In this document: positions 60,602 to 64,000 of the stretch, one piece after another | How positions within the stretch are numbered: position 1 is the first letter of the stretch | Layout: each line of letters begins with the position of its first letter | Assembly (NCBI GenBank): GCA_965200035.1 | Contig: OZ241334.1 | Coordinates: forward strand, 1,922,001-1,986,000 | Direction: 5' to 3' | Length of the DNA: 64,000 nucleotides | Source of the DNA: UBA1952 sp965200035 | GTDB lineage: Bacteria > Bacteroidota > Bacteroidia > Chitinophagales > Chitinophagaceae | Program-made: the position numbers and the translations under genes | The notes under the pieces: model-generated | The model's database searches: none | What the model saw: the letters and a program-made list of their open reading frames with translations, nothing else | Told to the model about the DNA's origin: nothing

Positions 60602-63600
60602 ATGCTCGTCAATCAGGATATTTTCGAAGAACGGTACGGTAAGCTGAATGAACAGCAGCAGGAAGCGGTGGATACGATATATGGTCCGGTCATGGTGATT
60701 GCCGGGCCCGGCACGGGCAAGACGGAAGTGTTGGCCATGCGCATTGCCAACCTGCTGCGCAGCGAGGCCCAGGTGCAGCCTGCCGAGATCCTTTGCCTTA
60801 CCTATACGGATGAAGCCACCAATTCCATGCGCCGCCGCCTGCTGCAGATCATTGGTCCGGCAGCGCATAAGATCAACATCTTCACTTTTCACGGCTTCTG
60901 CAATACCGTCATTCAGCAAAACCCTGATTACTTCAGCAAGCGCACGCTGCAGCCTATTACCGATCTGGAGCGCACAGAGCTGCTGCACAACATGCTGGAA
61001 GAGCTGCCCAGAGGCCATACCCTGCGCAAGCTGAGCGGCAATATCTACTTCGATGCGCCGCGCCTCAACCGGCTTTTTGACCTCATGAAGCGGGAGCACC
61101 TGAATGCGCAGGACATCGAAGAGGCGGTCAATGCCTATGTTGATGATCTGCCCAACCGCGATACTTACCGCTACAAGCGCGCCGGCAAAGGCTACCAGAA
61201 AGGCGACCTCAAGCAGGCGCAATATGATGAAGAGATAAAGCGGATGCAGGCCACGCTGGCCGCTGCAAAGCTCTATGATGCGTACAACGGACAGATGAAG
61301 GAAAGCGGGCGCTACGATTTCAATGACATGATCATCTGGGTGCTGAGCGCATTCAAAGAGATACCCGGGCTTATCGAAAGCTACCAGGAGCGCTACCAGT
61401 TTATGCTGGTCGATGAATTTCAGGATACCAATGGTTCGCAGAGCGAGCTGCTCTTCACGCTCACACAATTCTGGGATGATCCAAATCTGTTTGTGGTGGG
61501 CGATGACGATCAGAGCATTTATGAATTTCAGGGAGCGCGTATCCGCAACATCATCGACTTTTATGAGCATTATGAAGAGAGTGTGAAGGTGATTGTGCTG
61601 CCGCAGAACTACCGGTCCTCACAGGCCATCCTGGATAAGGCAACAGCTACCATTGCCAACAATCAGCAGCGCCTGATCTATCAGCTCACACAGCTCAGCC
61701 TCGATAAAAATATTGTGGCGTCCAACAGCCGGTTCCGGGATGGCGCAGATACCCTTGTGCCGGAAGTGCGCATCTATCCCAACCTGCTGCACGAAGAAGC
61801 GGATATAGTGATGCAGATAGAAGCGCTGCGCCGGCAGGCAGTGCCGATGCATGATGTAGCGGTGCTCTATGCCCAGCACAAGCAGGCTGCCAACATCATG
61901 GATCTGATGGAGCGCAAAGGCATTCCCTATACCGTGAAAAAGCCGGTGAATATTCTGGATGAGCCGCTGATTCAGCAGGTCATTAATGTGTTGCGCTATC
62001 TGGATGAAGAGCGCCGGCAGCCATTCGGCGGGGAAGGCATTCTGTTTGAATTGCTGCACGCGCCTTACTATGGCGTTGCGCCTACGGATATGGGCACGCT
62101 TTCCCTTTACCTGCAGCAGCAGCCACGCAATGAGCGCTATTGGCGGTTGCTGTTGGCGAAAGGATTACTGCTCGAATCCATGAATCTGCCTTCGGCAAAA
62201 GCATTATACCATATTGGGCAGAAGCTGGACAACTGGATACAGCAGCAGCAGACATTGCCCCTGCCCCTGCTGATAGAGAAGATCGTGCATGAAAGCGGCA
62301 TCGTGGCTTATCTGCTGAAAGGGAATGATGCCATCTGGAATATGCAGGTGCTGCATACCTTTTTCGATCATGTGCGTGAGCTGTACGAGCGCAAAGCCAC
62401 CATTCGCCCGGCAGAGCTGCTGCGCAATATTGAGCGGATGCGCGAAGAAGGCATTTCCATTCCGGTGCAAAAGGTGATTCAGAATGATAATGGCGTACGG
62501 TTTTATACCGCGCACGGCGCCAAGGGCAATGAGTTTGAATATGTATTCCTGCTGGGCTGCACCAAGAACTACTGGGAGGAAAAGCGTGGCGCAGGCAATG
62601 AATACAAGCTGCCGGATACGCTTACCAAAACGGATGAAAACGATGATAAATCTTATAAGACCGAAGTAGCCAGAAGGCTGTTTTACGTGGCCCTCACGCG
62701 TGCCAAAAAGCACCTTTACATCTCTTACGCGCAGCAGGATAATGTAGGCAAAGAGCTGGCCAATTCTGTATTTATAGATGAGATCAGCAGCGCGGAAGAG
62801 CGCATTAAAATTGCCGTGCCGGCAGACGGTATCATGCATCACCTGGAATGGGCGATGGAGCCGGTAAGCGCTTTGAGAATAGAGCTGGCCAACCGCGCAT
62901 GGATCGAGCGTACGCTGCAGCAGTTTACTTTGAGCTATACGACCTTATCCAAATTTCTGCGCTGTCCGCTGGCGTTTTATTATGAAAGCGTACTGAAGGT
63001 TCCATTTCTGAAAGGCGATGCGCTGGGCTTTGGCTCGGCGGTGCACAATGCGCTGGAGCGTTTCTTTAAAGACATGAAGGCGGCAGGCGGGCAATTCCCA
63101 TCCAAGGAAGAGCTGATCCGTTATTTCGAAACATATCTGTTCTTTGAAGCAGAATCTTTTACCCAGCTTGAGTATGAGCGCCGCAAAGAGCAGGGGCAGA
63201 ATATACTGGACGCCTATTACGACCGCAACATCAATCATTGGGCAACCAATGTAGAGATCGAATGGAAAGTGCCGCGCCTGCTGCTGGATGGCGTGCCGGT
63301 AACGGGTAAGATCGATAAGCTGGAGTTTGACGACAATACCTGCACTGTAGTGGATTATAAAACGGGCAATCCGGATTTCTGCACCACGCAGGTCAGCCCG
63401 CCGAATGATAAGCAGCCTTTGGGCGGCGACTACTGGCGGCAGATGGTGTTCTATAAGCTGCTGATCGAAGCGCAGCCTGAGCGCTACTGGCGGGTGCAGA
63501 TCGGCAAATTCGACTATGTAGAGCCGAGCCGCAAGACGGGCGAGTATGTACAGAAGGTCGTGCCGGTCTTTGAGCAGGATGAAGCGATTGTGAAAGCTCA

Positions 63601-63748
63601 GATCAAAGATGCGTACGGCAGAATCATGAACCACGACTTCGATGAAGGATGCGGCAAGCCCGACTGCCACTGGTGCAACTTCGCCAGGCAATATGAGCTG
63701 GTAAGGCCGGGCAAGGAAGAGCAGTTCGTAGAGATCGATGATGTGTAG
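60602..63748 (+). CDS. UvrD/PcrA-type helicase fused to a RecB-type nuclease
   Basis: A 1048-residue superfamily 1A DNA helicase with a C-terminal PD-(D/E)XK nuclease. Helicase motifs are Walker A IAGPGTGKTEVLAMR near residue 36, FTFHGFC near 95, Walker B FMLVDEFQDTNGSQSELL near 268, QSIYEFQGA near 303, YRSSQAI near 338, AHGAKGNEFEYVFL near 637 and YVALTRAKKH near 698. The nuclease part begins near residue 785 (LSKFLRCPLAFYY, LGFGSAVHNALERFF) and has VVDYKTGN near 917. A Cx4Cx2C cluster (CGKPDCHWC) near residue 1020, with the upstream cysteine, could hold a 4Fe-4S cluster as in AddB. It resembles single-chain AddA/RecB-like repair enzymes; no AddB partner is adjacent. Confidence 0.93.
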   Translation: MLVNQDIFEERYGKLNEQQQEAVDTIYGPVMVIAGPGTGKTEVLAMRIANLLRSEAQVQPAEILCLTYTDEATNSMRRRLLQIIGPAAHKINIFTFHGFCNTVIQQNPDYFSKRTLQPITDLERTELLHNMLEELPRGHTLRKLSGNIYFDAPRLNRLFDLMKREHLNAQDIEEAVNAYVDDLPNRDTYRYKRAGKGYQKGDLKQAQYDEEIKRMQATLAAAKLYDAYNGQMKESGRYDFNDMIIWVLSAFKEIPGLIESYQERYQFMLVDEFQDTNGSQSELLFTLTQFWDDPNLFVVGDDDQSIYEFQGARIRNIIDFYEHYEESVKVIVLPQNYRSSQAILDKATATIANNQQRLIYQLTQLSLDKNIVASNSRFRDGADTLVPEVRIYPNLLHEEADIVMQIEALRRQAVPMHDVAVLYAQHKQAANIMDLMERKGIPYTVKKPVNILDEPLIQQVINVLRYLDEERRQPFGGEGILFELLHAPYYGVAPTDMGTLSLYLQQQPRNERYWRLLLAKGLLLESMNLPSAKALYHIGQKLDNWIQQQQTLPLPLLIEKIVHESGIVAYLLKGNDAIWNMQVLHTFFDHVRELYERKATIRPAELLRNIERMREEGISIPVQKVIQNDNGVRFYTAHGAKGNEFEYVFLLGCTKNYWEEKRGAGNEYKLPDTLTKTDENDDKSYKTEVARRLFYVALTRAKKHLYISYAQQDNVGKELANSVFIDEISSAEERIKIAVPADGIMHHLEWAMEPVSALRIELANRAWIERTLQQFTLSYTTLSKFLRCPLAFYYESVLKVPFLKGDALGFGSAVHNALERFFKDMKAAGGQFPSKEELIRYFETYLFFEAESFTQLEYERRKEQGQNILDAYYDRNINHWATNVEIEWKVPRLLLDGVPVTGKIDKLEFDDNTCTVVDYKTGNPDFCTTQVSPPNDKQPLGGDYWRQMVFYKLLIEAQPERYWRVQIGKFDYVEPSRKTGEYVQKVVPVFEQDEAIVKAQIKDAYGRIMNHDFDEGCGKPDCHWCNFARQYELVRPGKEEQFVEIDDV

Positions 63749-63768
63749 CATCAGTGATCAGCTCTTCG

Positions 63769-63783
63769 TTCCCGAAGGGAATC
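63769..63783. repeat. REP-like palindrome A
   Basis: TTCCCGAAGGGAATC, a short palindrome centred on TTCCC/GGGAA, 20 bp after the helicase stop. Related to copies B and C. Confidence 0.65.
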
Positions 63784-63805
63784 TTTCCTTAAATTTCTTG
63801 TTGGG

Positions 63806-63827
63806 GATTCCCTGCGGGAATGACAAG
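63806..63827 (+). repeat. REP-like palindrome B
   Basis: GATTCCCTGCGGGAAT followed by GACAAG. ATTCCC and GGGAAT pair around TGC. It is the inverted partner of copy C. Confidence 0.75.
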
Positions 63828-63913
63828 CCGCTGCAAGCCATGTGCTGTAAAATGTGCTGTAACGCTAGCGATATTTCCCGGTTCTTTCCTTCCAGCAAGA
63901 ATATACACACAAA

Positions 63914-63935
63914 CTTGTCATTCCCGTAGGGAATC
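63914..63935 (-). repeat. REP-like palindrome C
   Basis: The reverse complement of this copy matches B at 21 of 22 bases (TAC for TGC in the loop). B and C bound a 130-bp stretch, 63806-63935, with no gene. The last 65 bp of the window show nothing more. Confidence 0.75.
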
Positions 63936-64000
63936 TGTTTATCTGAAAGAGTTGATTACAGCTGTTTCGTCATGGGGTGGGTGGCCTGTTTTCGTCAACA

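Noticed and set aside
60512..61570. Long leftward extension of the thioredoxin-like gene
   Set aside because: The extension runs antisense through the helicase gene. The signal peptide at 60511 gives the natural start.
63806..63935. Complete mobile element (insertion sequence) at the window end
   Set aside because: No transposase frame and no target duplication are visible. Only REP-like ends can be supported.

Overview
The window is a 64-kb stretch of chromosome from a member of the Bacteroidota, most likely a Chitinophagaceae/Sphingobacteria-like organism of roughly 50% GC. The evidence is of several kinds. Three secreted proteins end in type IX secretion (Por) sorting domains. Many genes are preceded by the Bacteroidota -7 promoter element TAnnTTTG. 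There are fragments of the Bacteroidota-type T6SS (TssK with TssO-like proteins). The window also carries an M56 peptidase fused to a TonB C-terminal domain, a DUF4907-like protein and a leucyl-tRNA synthetase with the long insertion before its KMSK loop. No genus can be named from the sequence alone. I saw no rRNA, tRNA, CRISPR array, transposase or prophage. No gap between genes exceeds about 250 bp.

Layout. At 0-9 kb there is a polyprenyl-linked glycosyltransferase, then a leftward run: an LppM-like lipoprotein, two 'IPKNA' envelope proteins, a SCO1-type copper protein and an RsmB-type rRNA methyltransferase; a separate secreted protein follows at 7-8.8 kb. At 9-22 kb lie leuS, a DAO-type oxidase, a three-gene secreted/lipoprotein/metalloprotease operon, exonuclease III, maf-ubiA, pyrE diverging from a Nudix gene, and ligA. 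At 22-25 kb is a compact leftward T6SS sub-cluster (tssK, a small cluster protein, two TssO-like membrane proteins) without sheath, tube or baseplate genes. At 25-36 kb are a methionine-type aminotransferase, manC, an Nfu protein, a pair of small Asn-rich secreted proteins, mfd, an NAD(P)-binding protein, a TlpA-like protein and dxs.

At 36-38 kb a BlaI-M56 pair starts under two clear TACTA-N6-TAGTA operators. At 38-46 kb are hflX, a type IX-secreted subtilase with a lipoprotein, mnmA, aroB, yifB and a small membrane protein. At 46-54 kb are pyrH, an MBOAT/AlgJ-like O-acetylation pair, gcvT, a lipoprotein, a CNNM/CorC-type protein and a DUF4907-like protein. At 54-64 kb are a large repeat-rich type IX-secreted surface protein, a MarR-YceI operon with an autoregulatory palindrome, pckA, a thioredoxin-like protein diverging from a UvrD-type helicase fused to a RecB-type nuclease, and a terminal cluster of REP-like hairpins.

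Most of the content is core housekeeping mixed with lineage-specific envelope and secreted proteins. The most unusual points are the isolated T6SS fragment with a possible frame disruption and its own palindrome, a sharply AT-rich island inside leuS, a 25-bp dispersed hairpin repeat present three times, the two regulator/operator arrangements, and a set of probable leaderless genes. Convergent gene pairs are mostly separated by clean hairpin terminators.
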